DNA from: Sideroxydans sp. CL21
GTDB lineage: Bacteria > Pseudomonadota > Gammaproteobacteria > Burkholderiales > Gallionellaceae
NCBI RefSeq assembly: GCF_902459525.1
Contig: NZ_LR699166.1
Coordinates: 3,112,501 to 3,176,500, forward strand
Direction: 5' to 3'
DNA: 64,000 bases
Made by a program: the position numbers and the translations under genes. Positions within the stretch are counted from its first letter, which is position 1; each line of letters starts with the position of its first letter. This document shows, piece by piece, positions 7,906-16,474 of this stretch. The notes below the pieces were generated by a model. It was not told the DNA's origin. It worked only from the letters and a program-made list of their open reading frames with translations, and made no database searches.

Positions 7906-10422
7906 TTACAAGCTCGCTGCACATTGCCGTATCGCTTCGGCCATCGCGTGACCGCTTTCATAGCGGTCTTCGATCTTCTTGGCCAGCGCCTTGTTTATGA
8001 TTGCCACTACGCACGGTGGCACATCCGGATCGACGCTCAGAATGTCCAGTGGTGGCTCGTTGGCGATCCGGAACATCAACTGCGCCATGGAATCACCAGC
8101 GAACGGCAGCTTACCACACGCCAGTTGGTACAGGCTCACACCCAGCGAGAACAGGTCGGAATGCCCCTCGATCCTGACACCCGACAATTGCTCCGGCGAC
8201 ATATAGGAAGGCGTACCCAGCACCATGCCGGTCTTCGTCTTGGACGAATCCGTGATGCGCGCAATACCGAAGTCGGTGACCTTTACCGTATCGCTTTCCG
8301 GGTCATACATAATGTTGGCGGGCTTGATATCACGGTGCACCACGTTCAGGCTATGCGCATAGCCCAGCGCATCCGCCACGCGCGCAATGATGCTCAACAC
8401 CCTGTGCAGCGGCAATAAATTGGGCTGCTTGGTATACATCACCAGATCCTTGCCCTTGAGGAACTCCATCGCGATATACGCCAGATCATGCTCTTCGCCC
8501 GCATCGTACATCGTGACGATATTGGGATGGTTCAGGCGCCCGGCCGTTTCGGCCTCGCGGAAAAAACGGGCTTTGACATCTTCCAGCTCATCCGCCTCGA
8601 ACTCTTGCGCCAAAGCCATGGTTTTGATCGCCACAATGCGGCTGATCTTGGGATCCTTGCCCAGATAGACCACACCCATCGCACCCTTGCCCAGTTCCTT
8701 CTCGATTTCGTAGCGCCCCAGCATGGGCTTGGCCAGTCCGGGTCGATCCAATTTCATCGTGCTGTCGTTGCTCCGACTAGCAGAACCGCCGAGCACAATT
8801 GTCTCCGCCATTGCCTTGGATTGTGCCGTTCGCGCTTCCAGGTCGCGGAACTTGGGGTTGTGGTCGGCCATGTACCTGAATACCGATTCGGCCTTGTTGA
8901 ATTGGCGCTTGCGCTCGAAATCCAGCCCGAGGTTGTACAACACATCCATCAAGCTGTCGTCCAGCGGCACTTTGCGAAACTTGTCGAAGGCCATATCCAG
9001 TTGCCCCTGGCCCTGGAACGCCAAGCCCAGCATGCGATTGCTTTCTGCGGAATCGGCATCGGATTTGAGCTTGCCCTTTTCCGTCATCAGGAAACGTTTG
9101 GTCGTCAACAACAGATGGCCGACCAGCAGCAGTGCCGCAGGCAACATCAATTGCAGCCACATGGCTTGCGTCGTCATCAGGATGAAATGAACCGCCAGCA
9201 ACAGCACGAACAGCCCGCCCGTGATAGCCGCTGCCAATCCCGCGCTCAGGCGCGGCACCAGCAGGATCAGGTAAAGCGAAACCGCAAGGAAGACAGCGCT
9301 CTGGGCCCAGAATGCCCATCTCGGCGTAACGAAGAAGTCCTGCTTGAGGATACTGGAGACCGAATGTGCCAGCGTCAACACAGGCGAAGTCCCGGCGGAG
9401 ATCGGCGTGACTTGCGACGCGCCCACCCCGGCCGCGGTAGCGCCGATCAGCACAATTTTGTCGCGGTATTTCTCCGCGGGAATCTTGCCGCTCAACACGT
9501 CGTAAAAGGAATCCACCTGGAATGCAGGTTTTCCGTCACGGTCACCGTAGAAGAAAGTGTGCATGCGCAGTGACGGATCAGTGGCAATGTTCAGGTTGCC
9601 CACCTTGACCCTCTGCCCCAATGTGACCTTGATATCTTTTGGATCGAGATTCAGGCTCTTGGCCACCAGCATCAGCGACAGCGAGGGATAGTATTGGTCG
9701 AAATAGCCGATCACCAGCGGCTCGGTGCGCACCGCGCCATCCACATCCGGCGTGGCATTGAGATGGCCGATGGCCAAGGCAGTCGCGCCGATGGAGGGGA
9801 TGGGAAATTGCGCACCGAGGGCAGGAATGGGCAATGCGGAATTTTCGCCGCCCACCACATTGGTCAGGTTGTTCTTGAGGACATAGTCCGGAAGCGCGCT
9901 ATCCGGTTTACCCTGGGGCTCACCCAACTCAAAGTACATGCCCAACAGCACATTGTTGGCCTTGAGCATGCTTTCTGCCAATTTTTTGTCATTATCCAGA
10001 TGATCCATGGCATCCTGCATCAATGCATCCAGTTGTGCCCATTCATCAGGATTGCTGCGTTTCAGGGAAGAGTCAGCAAGGATTGCGCCGATCTTGTTGA
10101 TATAGTCCAAGCCTGCATCGACTTGCGGCTCGAAGAAAAAAGCGGTGTTCCCGACCACCTTGGCATGTCCCGAAGCCAGAATGTCCAGCATCTTGCCCTG
10201 AATCGCCCGCGGCCACGGCCAACGTCCAAGGTTGGCGATGCTCTGGTCGTCGATGGCGATAACCGCGATTTTGTCGCTGGGCGACCGGGAAGAAGCCAGC
10301 ACGCCCCAGTCATAGGCTTTGCGCTCCAGGCTTTGTATCAAATCACTATTGGCGCTGAACAGGAACACCAATGCGATCAGCAAAGCGGTGAACCCATCCG
10401 TTTTCCAAAATGATTTCTTCAT
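7906..10422 (-). CDS. CHASE2-TPR Ser/Thr protein kinase (PpkA/PknB type)
   Basis: Membrane receptor kinase, 838 aa, first gene of the signalling operon. One N-terminal membrane segment (~10-25), CHASE2 sensor (~30-355), three membrane segments (~370-390, 395-415, 420-440), a cytoplasmic TPR-like helical stretch (~455-535), then the kinase domain (~570-838). Kinase motifs are complete: glycine loop LGKGAMG (577-583), Lys600 (VAIK), helix-C Glu in FREAE, HRDIKPAN with Asp698, DFG at 717-719, and an activation loop with several Ser/Thr before GTPSYMSPEQ. Unusually, the sensor is N-terminal and the kinase C-terminal, the reverse of most bacterial PknB proteins. The shared CHASE2 architecture with the cyclase suggests coordinated sensing. 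Confidence 0.93.
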   Translation of the reverse strand: MKKSFWKTDGFTALLIALVFLFSANSDLIQSLERKAYDWGVLASSRSPSDKIAVIAIDDQSIANLGRWPWPRAIQGKMLDILASGHAKVVGNTAFFFEPQVDAGLDYINKIGAILADSSLKRSNPDEWAQLDALMQDAMDHLDNDKKLAESMLKANNVLLGMYFELGEPQGKPDSALPDYVLKNNLTNVVGGENSALPIPALGAQFPIPSIGATALAIGHLNATPDVDGAVRTEPLVIGYFDQYYPSLSLMLVAKSLNLDPKDIKVTLGQRVKVGNLNIATDPSLRMHTFFYGDRDGKPAFQVDSFYDVLSGKIPAEKYRDKIVLIGATAAGVGASQVTPISAGTSPVLTLAHSVSSILKQDFFVTPRWAFWAQSAVFLAVSLYLILLVPRLSAGLAAAITGGLFVLLLAVHFILMTTQAMWLQLMLPAALLLVGHLLLTTKRFLMTEKGKLKSDADSAESNRMLGLAFQGQGQLDMAFDKFRKVPLDDSLMDVLYNLGLDFERKRQFNKAESVFRYMADHNPKFRDLEARTAQSKAMAETIVLGGSASRSNDSTMKLDRPGLAKPMLGRYEIEKELGKGAMGVVYLGKDPKISRIVAIKTMALAQEFEADELEDVKARFFREAETAGRLNHPNIVTMYDAGEEHDLAYIAMEFLKGKDLVMYTKQPNLLPLHRVLSIIARVADALGYAHSLNVVHRDIKPANIMYDPESDTVKVTDFGIARITDSSKTKTGMVLGTPSYMSPEQLSGVRIEGHSDLFSLGVSLYQLACGKLPFAGDSMAQLMFRIANEPPLDILSVDPDVPPCVVAIINKALAKKIEDRYESGHAMAEAIRQCAASL

Positions 10423-10520
10423 ATTCGCACTGCCCGTTTCACTCGATCACTGAGCACACAGGGGCGAATACTAAAACAATTTTCAAAATCAAACCATACC
10501 TGTTTGATTTATCAGCCGTT

Positions 10521-10946
10521 TCATTTAATCAGCAGTATCGGAACGCCAGCCAAGTGAGTGACTTTACTGGCCACCGATCCTAGCAACAAGTTGGACAACT
10601 TATCCTGCCCATGCGCACTCATCACGATCTGATCCGCCTGTTGCTCTTGCGCATATTGCACAATAGCCTCTGCCGGCGATCCTATGCTGATGTGATAACT
10701 ATATGCCAGCCCGGCCGCATCCAGCTTGGCGCGCGCCTCGGCCAAAGCGGACGCACCCTGCTCGCGATAGTAATCATTTATAGTTTCTTGATTGATAAAT
10801 AGTTTTATATTCCCGGAAGCCAATCTCCATTGCACATTCAATAGACATACTTGCGGCGCTTCCTTTAACCAGGCAACACTGTTGATCACGTATTCCACCG
10901 CTCGGTTGGCTCCAACCGAGCCATCTACCGGAATCAATATTTTCAT
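10521..10946 (-). CDS. Universal stress protein, UspA family
   Basis: Small cytoplasmic alpha/beta protein of 141 aa, often ATP-binding, linked to stress survival. It starts ILIPVDGSVGANRAVEY and ends with the ATP-binding-type stretch MSAHGQDKLSNLLLGSVASKV, close to the family G-x2-G-x9-G-S/T motif though the spacing is not perfect. I chose ATG 10946; the longer reading from 10994 would overlap the TerC gene. It begins 13 nt after the terC stop and is last in the sucCD-terC-usp operon. Between this gene and the kinase start lie ~98 bp without a clear terminator hairpin. Confidence 0.9.
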   Translation of the reverse strand: MKILIPVDGSVGANRAVEYVINSVAWLKEAPQVCLLNVQWRLASGNIKLFINQETINDYYREQGASALAEARAKLDAAGLAYSYHISIGSPAEAIVQYAQEQQADQIVMSAHGQDKLSNLLLGSVASKVTHLAGVPILLIK

Positions 10947-10959
10947 CGTCTTTACCCGT

Positions 10960-11700
10960 TCAGGATTTGTCGTGAGAGGCCGGAACATGCTCATCCAGCA
11001 AGTCGATTACTCGTGCTTTTGCCGTCTTGCGGACTGCCAGCCACTTGCCAACCACCAATACCAGGAGAGCACCTACAACCGGGATCACCCAGTGCAACAC
11101 ATGTTGCGGTTCCAGCAATGTTTTGAAAAGCGTCTCCCCTGCCAGCATCTCACCCGCTACATAGCCCAACAGCGCGCCTCCCGCGTAGATGATGAAAGGA
11201 AACCGGTCGATCAGTTTCAATACCAGTTGGCTGCTCCAGGCGATGAGAGGGATGCTCACCAGCAGGCCGAATATCAGCAGAGTAATGTTGCCATTTGCCG
11301 CGCCTGCCACACCCAGCACGTTATCCAGACTCATCACAAAATCGGCGATGATGATCGTTTTTACCGCCCCCCAAAGGTGAGTGTCGGCTTTGATATTACC
11401 CTCGCCGTGTTCTTCTTCCTCCGGCTGGATCAGTTTGATGCCGATCCAGATCAGCAATAAAGCACCAACCAGCTTGAGGTACGGCAGCGAAAAAAGGCTG
11501 ACCGCAAAAAAGGTAAGTATGACGCGCAGGATGATCGCCCCGACCACGCCGTATAAAATACCCCGTTTGCGTTGCTCCAACGGCAGGTTACGGCAGGCAA
11601 GCGCGATCACGACTGCGTTATCTCCGGACAGCAGCAAGTCGATAACGATGATCTTGAACACATCCAGCCAGAACTGGGTGCTTGCCAGCATCTCCAGCAT
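10960..11700 (-). CDS. TerC/YjbE-family integral membrane protein
   Basis: Inner-membrane protein of 246 aa with about seven hydrophobic segments. The family includes metal-ion exporters, several of them manganese-linked. Diagnostic acidic motifs inside membrane segments are LLLSGDNAVVIALA near the N terminus and FVMSLDNVLGVAGA in the middle. A His/Glu-rich cytoplasmic loop (PEEEEHGEGN) follows the third segment and could bind metal. The start is at ATG 11700, three bases beyond the sucD stop; an in-frame TTG lies just upstream. Co-transcription with TCA-cycle genes is unusual. A divalent-metal export role is an inference from the family. Confidence 0.88.
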   Translation of the reverse strand: MLEMLASTQFWLDVFKIIVIDLLLSGDNAVVIALACRNLPLEQRKRGILYGVVGAIILRVILTFFAVSLFSLPYLKLVGALLLIWIGIKLIQPEEEEHGEGNIKADTHLWGAVKTIIIADFVMSLDNVLGVAGAANGNITLLIFGLLVSIPLIAWSSQLVLKLIDRFPFIIYAGGALLGYVAGEMLAGETLFKTLLEPQHVLHWVIPVVGALLVLVVGKWLAVRKTAKARVIDLLDEHVPASHDKS

Positions 11701-11703
11701 CAA

Positions 11704-12585
11704 CTAGCCCTTCAATATTTTTTGCATCGTGCGCCCCATCTCCGCCGGATTGCGCGTGATGTGTATGCCGCATTCTTCCATCACCGCCAGCTTCTCGTTG
11801 GCACCGCCCTGACCTCCGGAGATGATTGCACCGGCATGGCCCATGCGTTTTCCTTCCGGGGCCGTGACGCCGGCAATGAAACCGACCACGGGCTTTTTCA
11901 TGTTGCCCTTGATCCAGCGCGCGCATTCTTCTTCATCGCTGCCGCCAATCTCGCCCACCATGATGACTGCATCGGTTTCAGGATCGTCGTTGAACAGACG
12001 CATCACATCGATATGCTTCATCCCGTTGATGGGATCGCCACCAATACCCACGCAGGAGGACTGACCGTACCCCAGTGCGCTGAGCTGCCCGACCGCTTCA
12101 TAAGTCAGCGTACCGGAGCGCGACACCACGCCGATGCGGCCTTTCTTGTGGATGTGTCCGGGCATGATGCCGATCTTGATCTCGTCCGGAGTGATGAGGC
12201 CGGGACAGTTTGGCCCGATGAGTAGCGTACGCTTGCCCTGCATCTTGTAGCGGGTCTTGAGCATATCGTGCACCGGAATGCCTTCGGTGATGCAGATCAC
12301 CAGATCCAGGTCGGCTTCCACCGCTTCGTCGATTGCCGCTGCCGCGCCGGATGGCGGAACGTAGATCACCGAAACCGTCGCACCCGTCGCTTTTTTCGCG
12401 TCCAGCACGCTGGCATACACCGGGATCCCTTCAAAGTCTTCACCGGCTTTTTTCGGGTTCACGCCCGCAACGAAGCAATTCGCCCCGTTCGCGTAGCTCT
12501 TGCAATGGAAGGTATGGAACTGGCCGACCTTGCCGGTCATGCCCTGGGTGATGACTTTGGTGTTCTTGTTGATGAGTATGGACAT
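11704..12585 (-). CDS. sucD: Succinyl-CoA synthetase (ADP-forming) alpha subunit
   Basis: Alpha subunit of the TCA-cycle enzyme converting succinyl-CoA + ADP/GDP + Pi to succinate + CoA + ATP/GTP, 293 aa, the expected length. Visible features: the CoA-binding N-terminal part ([14 protein letters not shown]), the GPNCPGLI motif, SRSGTLTYE, and the active-site histidine region [13 protein letters not shown], where the phosphohistidine lies. It starts 5 nt after sucC, the conserved sucC-sucD order, so both should be translated from one message. Nothing is missing. Confidence 0.97.
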   Translation of the reverse strand: MSILINKNTKVITQGMTGKVGQFHTFHCKSYANGANCFVAGVNPKKAGEDFEGIPVYASVLDAKKATGATVSVIYVPPSGAAAAIDEAVEADLDLVICITEGIPVHDMLKTRYKMQGKRTLLIGPNCPGLITPDEIKIGIMPGHIHKKGRIGVVSRSGTLTYEAVGQLSALGYGQSSCVGIGGDPINGMKHIDVMRLFNDDPETDAVIMVGEIGGSDEEECARWIKGNMKKPVVGFIAGVTAPEGKRMGHAGAIISGGQGGANEKLAVMEECGIHITRNPAEMGRTMQKILKG

Positions 12586-12590
12586 GATGT

Positions 12591-13754
12591 TTAACCTTTC
12601 GCAGCCGCAACGACTTTTTGTGCCGCGTCCGCCATATCGTTACCGGAGATGATGGGCAATCCGGATTCAGCCAGTATCTTTTTGCCAAGCTCGACGTTGG
12701 TTCCTTCCAGACGCACCACCAACGGTACACTGAGGTGCACCTCACGAGCCGCTGCGACCACGCCCTCGGCGATCACATCGCACTTCATGATGCCGCCAAA
12801 GATGTTGACCAGGATTGCCTTGAGCGATGGGTTCTTCAGCATCAGCTTGAACGCCTCGGTCACCTTCTCCTTGTTCGCGCCGCCGCCTACATCGAGGAAG
12901 TTGGCCGGACTGCCGCCATACAGCTTGATGATATCCATGGTCGCCATCGCCAGCCCCGCGCCATTCACCAGGCAGCCGATGTTGCCGTCGAGCTGGATGT
13001 AGCTCAGCTCGAACTTGGACGCTTCGATCTCGGCCGGATCTTCTTCGTCCAGGTCGCGGTAGGCTACGATCTCGGGACGCCGGTACAGCGCGTTGGAATC
13101 GAAGTTGAATTTCGCATCCAGCGCCACCACGCGGTTATCCGCAGTGATGATCAATGGATTGATCTCCGCCAGCATCGCATCTTTCTCGACGAAGGCGCGA
13201 TACAGCCCTTGCAACACTTTGACCGCGTCGGCATTCGCCACATCGGGAATACCGATGGAGCGTGCGACTTCAGCGCCTTCTTTATCGGTCAAACCGGTGA
13301 CAGGGTCGATACGAACAGTACGAATCTTTTCCGGTGAGTGCTTGGCGACCTCTTCGATCTCCATGCCGCCTTCGCTGGAAGCCAGCAGCGCAACGCGCTG
13401 CGAAGCGCGATCCACCACCATGCCAACGTAGAATTCCTTGACGATCTGCGCGCCTTCCTCGATCAGTAATCGGCGCACCACCTGGCCTTCGGGTCCGGTC
13501 TGGTGCGTAATCAAGTGCATACCCAGAATCTGGCCAGCAAACTGGCGGACTTCATCCAGCGACTTGGCAACCTTCACGCCGCCGCCCTTGCCGCGACCAC
13601 CCGCATGGATCTGTGCCTTTACCACCCAGACCTTGCCACCCAATTGTTTGGCTGCAGCTACCGCTTCCTCTACACTGAAACACGCTACGCCGCGCGGGGT
13701 CGGCACGCCGAACTCGCGCAGTATCTCTTTACCTTGGTATTCGTGGATTTTCAT
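12591..13754 (-). CDS. sucC: Succinyl-CoA synthetase beta subunit
   Basis: Nucleotide-binding (ATP-grasp) beta subunit, 387 aa, normal length. It begins [18 protein letters not shown], has the grasp-loop stretch [15 protein letters not shown], the metal/nucleotide motif EINPLI, and the C-terminal ligase motif [13 protein letters not shown] 13754 is preferred over the in-frame GTG at 13760 because AGGAG lies 5 nt before it. It is first in the sucC-sucD-terC-usp operon. The leader has two oddities: a Fur-box-like palindrome at 13820-13838 and, beyond it, a diverged copy of this gene's own 5' end. Confidence 0.97.
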   Translation of the reverse strand: MKIHEYQGKEILREFGVPTPRGVACFSVEEAVAAAKQLGGKVWVVKAQIHAGGRGKGGGVKVAKSLDEVRQFAGQILGMHLITHQTGPEGQVVRRLLIEEGAQIVKEFYVGMVVDRASQRVALLASSEGGMEIEEVAKHSPEKIRTVRIDPVTGLTDKEGAEVARSIGIPDVANADAVKVLQGLYRAFVEKDAMLAEINPLIITADNRVVALDAKFNFDSNALYRRPEIVAYRDLDEEDPAEIEASKFELSYIQLDGNIGCLVNGAGLAMATMDIIKLYGGSPANFLDVGGGANKEKVTEAFKLMLKNPSLKAILVNIFGGIMKCDVIAEGVVAAAREVHLSVPLVVRLEGTNVELGKKILAESGLPIISGNDMADAAQKVVAAAKG

Positions 13755-13819
13755 GGTCACTCCTGGTTTAGGAAGAGAGGAATTTACCAGACCGCGTTAG
13801 ACGCACTGCCTGACGACTA

Positions 13820-13838
13820 TTAAATAATAATCATTATT
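13820..13838. promoter_or_regulatory. Fur-box-like palindrome upstream of sucC
   Basis: The 19-mer TTAAATAATAATCATTATT matches the classical Fur consensus GATAATGATAATCATTATC at 14 of 19 positions by hand alignment and is palindromic. It lies 66-84 nt upstream of the sucC ATG, where a promoter would be. AT-rich sites can arise by chance, and no start-site data are available. If real, iron status would control sucCD, terC and usp. Confidence 0.5.
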
Positions 13839-13870
13839 TAGAATGCCAGAATCAATGGGCAGGCACCGCA

Positions 13871-14062
13871 TTACTGTAATGTACAGCGAACGTGACCCAA
13901 ACTGCCGTCCATCTGTTTTGTCGCGGCAACCACTTCCCCTACGCTGAAACATGCTGTTCCGCGTGGATCGGCACACAGAACTGCCGCATATTTCTTTCCC
14001 CTGGCATGCGCAAATCTGCATCGCATTTCTTGATTGGGATGGTCGGAATTTACCAGACCGCG
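13871..14062 (-). pseudogene. Truncated, diverged copy of the sucC 5' end (51-codon ORF plus leader)
   Basis: The stretch ~13893-14062 aligns base by base with the leader and first ~45 codons of sucC (13622-13796). Both copies carry the identical 18-mer GGAATTTACCAGACCGCG (plus strand) in the leader. On the minus strand an ATG at 14026 opens a 51-codon ORF ending at 13871. Its residues 21-38, PRGTACFSVGEVVAATKQ, match Suc[19 protein letters not shown]. The first ~18 residues have drifted and the remaining ~340 residues of SucC are absent, so it cannot be an enzyme. It lies in direct orientation just upstream of sucC and looks like the remnant of a tandem duplication. Whether the short ORF is translated is unknown. 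Confidence 0.8.
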
Positions 14063-14140
14063 GAATATTGCGCAGTAGTTTCAGTAACAATCCGGCCGCC
14101 ATTGAGCATTGACGGCCGTTTTGAACCAAGATGATCTATT

Positions 14141-16354
14141 TTAGAAATCCCAGCGCAGACCTGCCGAATAGAACAGGCTGGCAATATCGGTAGTCACCTG
14201 CGGGCCGCTCGTATTGATTTTCTGATAGCTGAGGTCCGTATCGAAAGTGAACCGCTCGCGGAAGCGATAAGAGCCGCGCAGCATAGGCATGATTTGTGTC
14301 GTTGTGCCGCCGAATTGATCCTTGAAGCTGGACATCTGCAGTGTCGTATCCAGCATCCAGCCGTCATTGATCTGGTTGTGGTTGTAGAAGAATGCTGTGT
14401 GGCCGTTCACTGTGCCGCTGGAACTCAAAGTGAGGCTCGCCGACCAGATGTCTCCCTGCTTGTAAAGGCTGCTCCCGATGACTTGCCCGGTCACGCTTCT
14501 TTCCAATCCTCGCCCCGGCGTGGTTTGTACAAAACCTTGGGTTGTTTGCGTCCCCGTGCCCTGAGATATCGGCAAACCGGTAAGCGGATCTATCGTCTGT
14601 CCGCTGCTCCCCAATCCTGTCGTGTTGGTCAGGCGGAAGTCGCCGCCAACTTGCCATTTTTCGCGGACGGGAACAGTGATGCCGACTTGCCCCATATTGG
14701 CAGTTGCGGTGCGCGCCATGGCGAGATCGCGCAGGCTGCTGACCGACATGGTTTGCAGCAAATCATTGACCGACGATGTGCTCGCTCCGTTCAACGCATT
14801 GCGGACACTCAGGGAAGGAGTCTTGCGATGATCCAGCATAAAACTGAAGGTGCTATCGGGCATCAGGGACAACCCTTTGGTCATGCCCATGAATTGGGCC
14901 GCATTCACCGCATTGAAATAAGTATCGTAGTCCAGCAGTCCGTATGCGTTTCTCTTGTCGTCGAAATACCGGTATTCCGAGCCTATCGCACGCCGGTCGA
15001 GCGTGCCCTCCACCGTTTGGTTGATGCCATAGAACGAAAATGCACCCCTGTCCACGCTGGCGCCAAAGAATCTCGGTTTCGGGCCCGGCGAATAATCCAC
15101 CAGGGCGCCTGCCACGCTGTTCACGCGCAGGTTTTGAGCATCGCCATATGAAGCTGCCAGACCGTCGAATAGCCCCATCACTCCGCCCCCCATGGATGAC
15201 TGTCTCCCCACACGCACCAGATAATCCTGAGTGCGACCCTTGATTTCGCCATAGGCTGCAATTGCCCGATTGTAGCTGGGTTGAGTGGACAGGAAATTCT
15301 TGGTATTCACATCCCTGAACACCAAGCGGCTGTCATAGTTTTCATTTCTGTAACGCTCCGATGCATCCACGCTGGTGATGAGCATGGATTGATCTGTCAT
15401 CGATTGCGAATCAGTCGTCGTCACACCGTTGAAAGTGTTGGTCGTCGCGACGTTGCTTCTGCCGTAGTAATAGCGCGAGGATATGCTGCCGAATGTCGTC
15501 ACGCTGGGGGCCTGTTTCTTGTCCCCGCCGGCAGCCGTCATCAGAGAGTTCGCGCTCCCGTTGTCCGACAACCCTTCCAAACGTTGAGCCACGCGTGCCG
15601 CACCCGCACTCTCAGGATACAGTCTCAGATACAGGTCGTATTCGACTTTCGCCTTGTCGGGCTGTCCGCTGCGTTCGCGTGCGACCCCGATCCACTCCTG
15701 ACCCTGCTGGGTGTAATCGTTGGGTGGCAGCAGCAGCAATTTGTTCAGCACTTCGACCGCCAGATCGTTTTGTTTGGCAGCCAGCGCATCGCGCGCTTGC
15801 ATCATCAATGCGCGCGCTTGCCGGTTTATCTCTGCTGCTGCGACTTCCTCCGGCTTCAATATCGTTCCGGCTGCAGGCTTCGCTTCCGCTCCTATCGTCG
15901 GCAGAAAAGGCAGGGGTGCATTGCTCACCGGCTGTTTGTCCGGACGGATGGTAATCAGGAAACTTCGTCTGTCCTTGCCGGGTTCCACACTGAATTCCGC
16001 TTCGCGAGAAAACTCGATCACCAATTTCGGTTTGGTCAGCTGATCGCGCGTGGTTACCGTGAAGCCCGGAATGAGTTTGGACGGAGGGGATTTGCGCACT
16101 TCGTCATCCACCCAGGCCTCTGTGCTTGCCACATCCTGCACACGCTCATAATAGATTTCGAGCGTCTTGCCGTGGCTCTCCGGAAAATGGCGCAGGTACT
16201 GCACCGGACCGGTCAACCGAATGGTGGCAACGACCCCCTTGTTCTGGAATTCCAGTTCTACGTCATCCAGGGGTTGCGCATCCGCAACAAAAGGAAGAAG
16301 GGTCAGCAATAGACCGCCAAAAAAACTGTGCCGCTTGAAGAAATGTTTCCTCAT
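14141..16354 (-). CDS. Large outer-membrane beta-barrel protein of the cytochrome cluster (putative porin)
   Basis: Predicted outer-membrane protein of ~737 aa from ATG 16354. It has a signal peptide ending ADAQ, an N-terminal domain of beta strands (~25-150), a helical TPR-like segment (~175-250: ALMMQARDALAAKQ, LNKLLLLPPNDYTQQGQEW), then a long stretch of alternating hydrophobic/polar strands ending in Phe (LFYSAGLRWDF), the usual barrel C-terminal signature. No haem motif is present. It is the last gene of the operon with the 12- and 24-haem cytochromes, so the natural reading is the barrel of a porin-cytochrome conduit across the outer membrane. That role is inferred from position. Roughly twenty strands could fit, but I could not model them. 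The 120-bp gap before it holds nothing recognisable. Confidence 0.75.
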   Translation of the reverse strand: MRKHFFKRHSFFGGLLLTLLPFVADAQPLDDVELEFQNKGVVATIRLTGPVQYLRHFPESHGKTLEIYYERVQDVASTEAWVDDEVRKSPPSKLIPGFTVTTRDQLTKPKLVIEFSREAEFSVEPGKDRRSFLITIRPDKQPVSNAPLPFLPTIGAEAKPAAGTILKPEEVAAAEINRQARALMMQARDALAAKQNDLAVEVLNKLLLLPPNDYTQQGQEWIGVARERSGQPDKAKVEYDLYLRLYPESAGAARVAQRLEGLSDNGSANSLMTAAGGDKKQAPSVTTFGSISSRYYYGRSNVATTNTFNGVTTTDSQSMTDQSMLITSVDASERYRNENYDSRLVFRDVNTKNFLSTQPSYNRAIAAYGEIKGRTQDYLVRVGRQSSMGGGVMGLFDGLAASYGDAQNLRVNSVAGALVDYSPGPKPRFFGASVDRGAFSFYGINQTVEGTLDRRAIGSEYRYFDDKRNAYGLLDYDTYFNAVNAAQFMGMTKGLSLMPDSTFSFMLDHRKTPSLSVRNALNGASTSSVNDLLQTMSVSSLRDLAMARTATANMGQVGITVPVREKWQVGGDFRLTNTTGLGSSGQTIDPLTGLPISQGTGTQTTQGFVQTTPGRGLERSVTGQVIGSSLYKQGDIWSASLTLSSSGTVNGHTAFFYNHNQINDGWMLDTTLQMSSFKDQFGGTTTQIMPMLRGSYRFRERFTFDTDLSYQKINTSGPQVTTDIASLFYSAGLRWDF

Positions 16355-16474
16355 TCTTACTCCTGACCAACTTTTAAAATAAAGCATGTCCGCTTCCTAT
16401 TACACGGGCCCTGGAATTTCTCACGCACGCCGAATTGAAGGCCACGCCAATGCGGTATCCTCTGTCCGGGCAAC

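Noticed and set aside
1-10422. Type VI secretion regulatory locus (PpkA/PppA/Fha)
   Set aside because: No Tss structural genes are present; the cyclase, phosphodiesterase and cNMP-binding genes do not belong to such loci.
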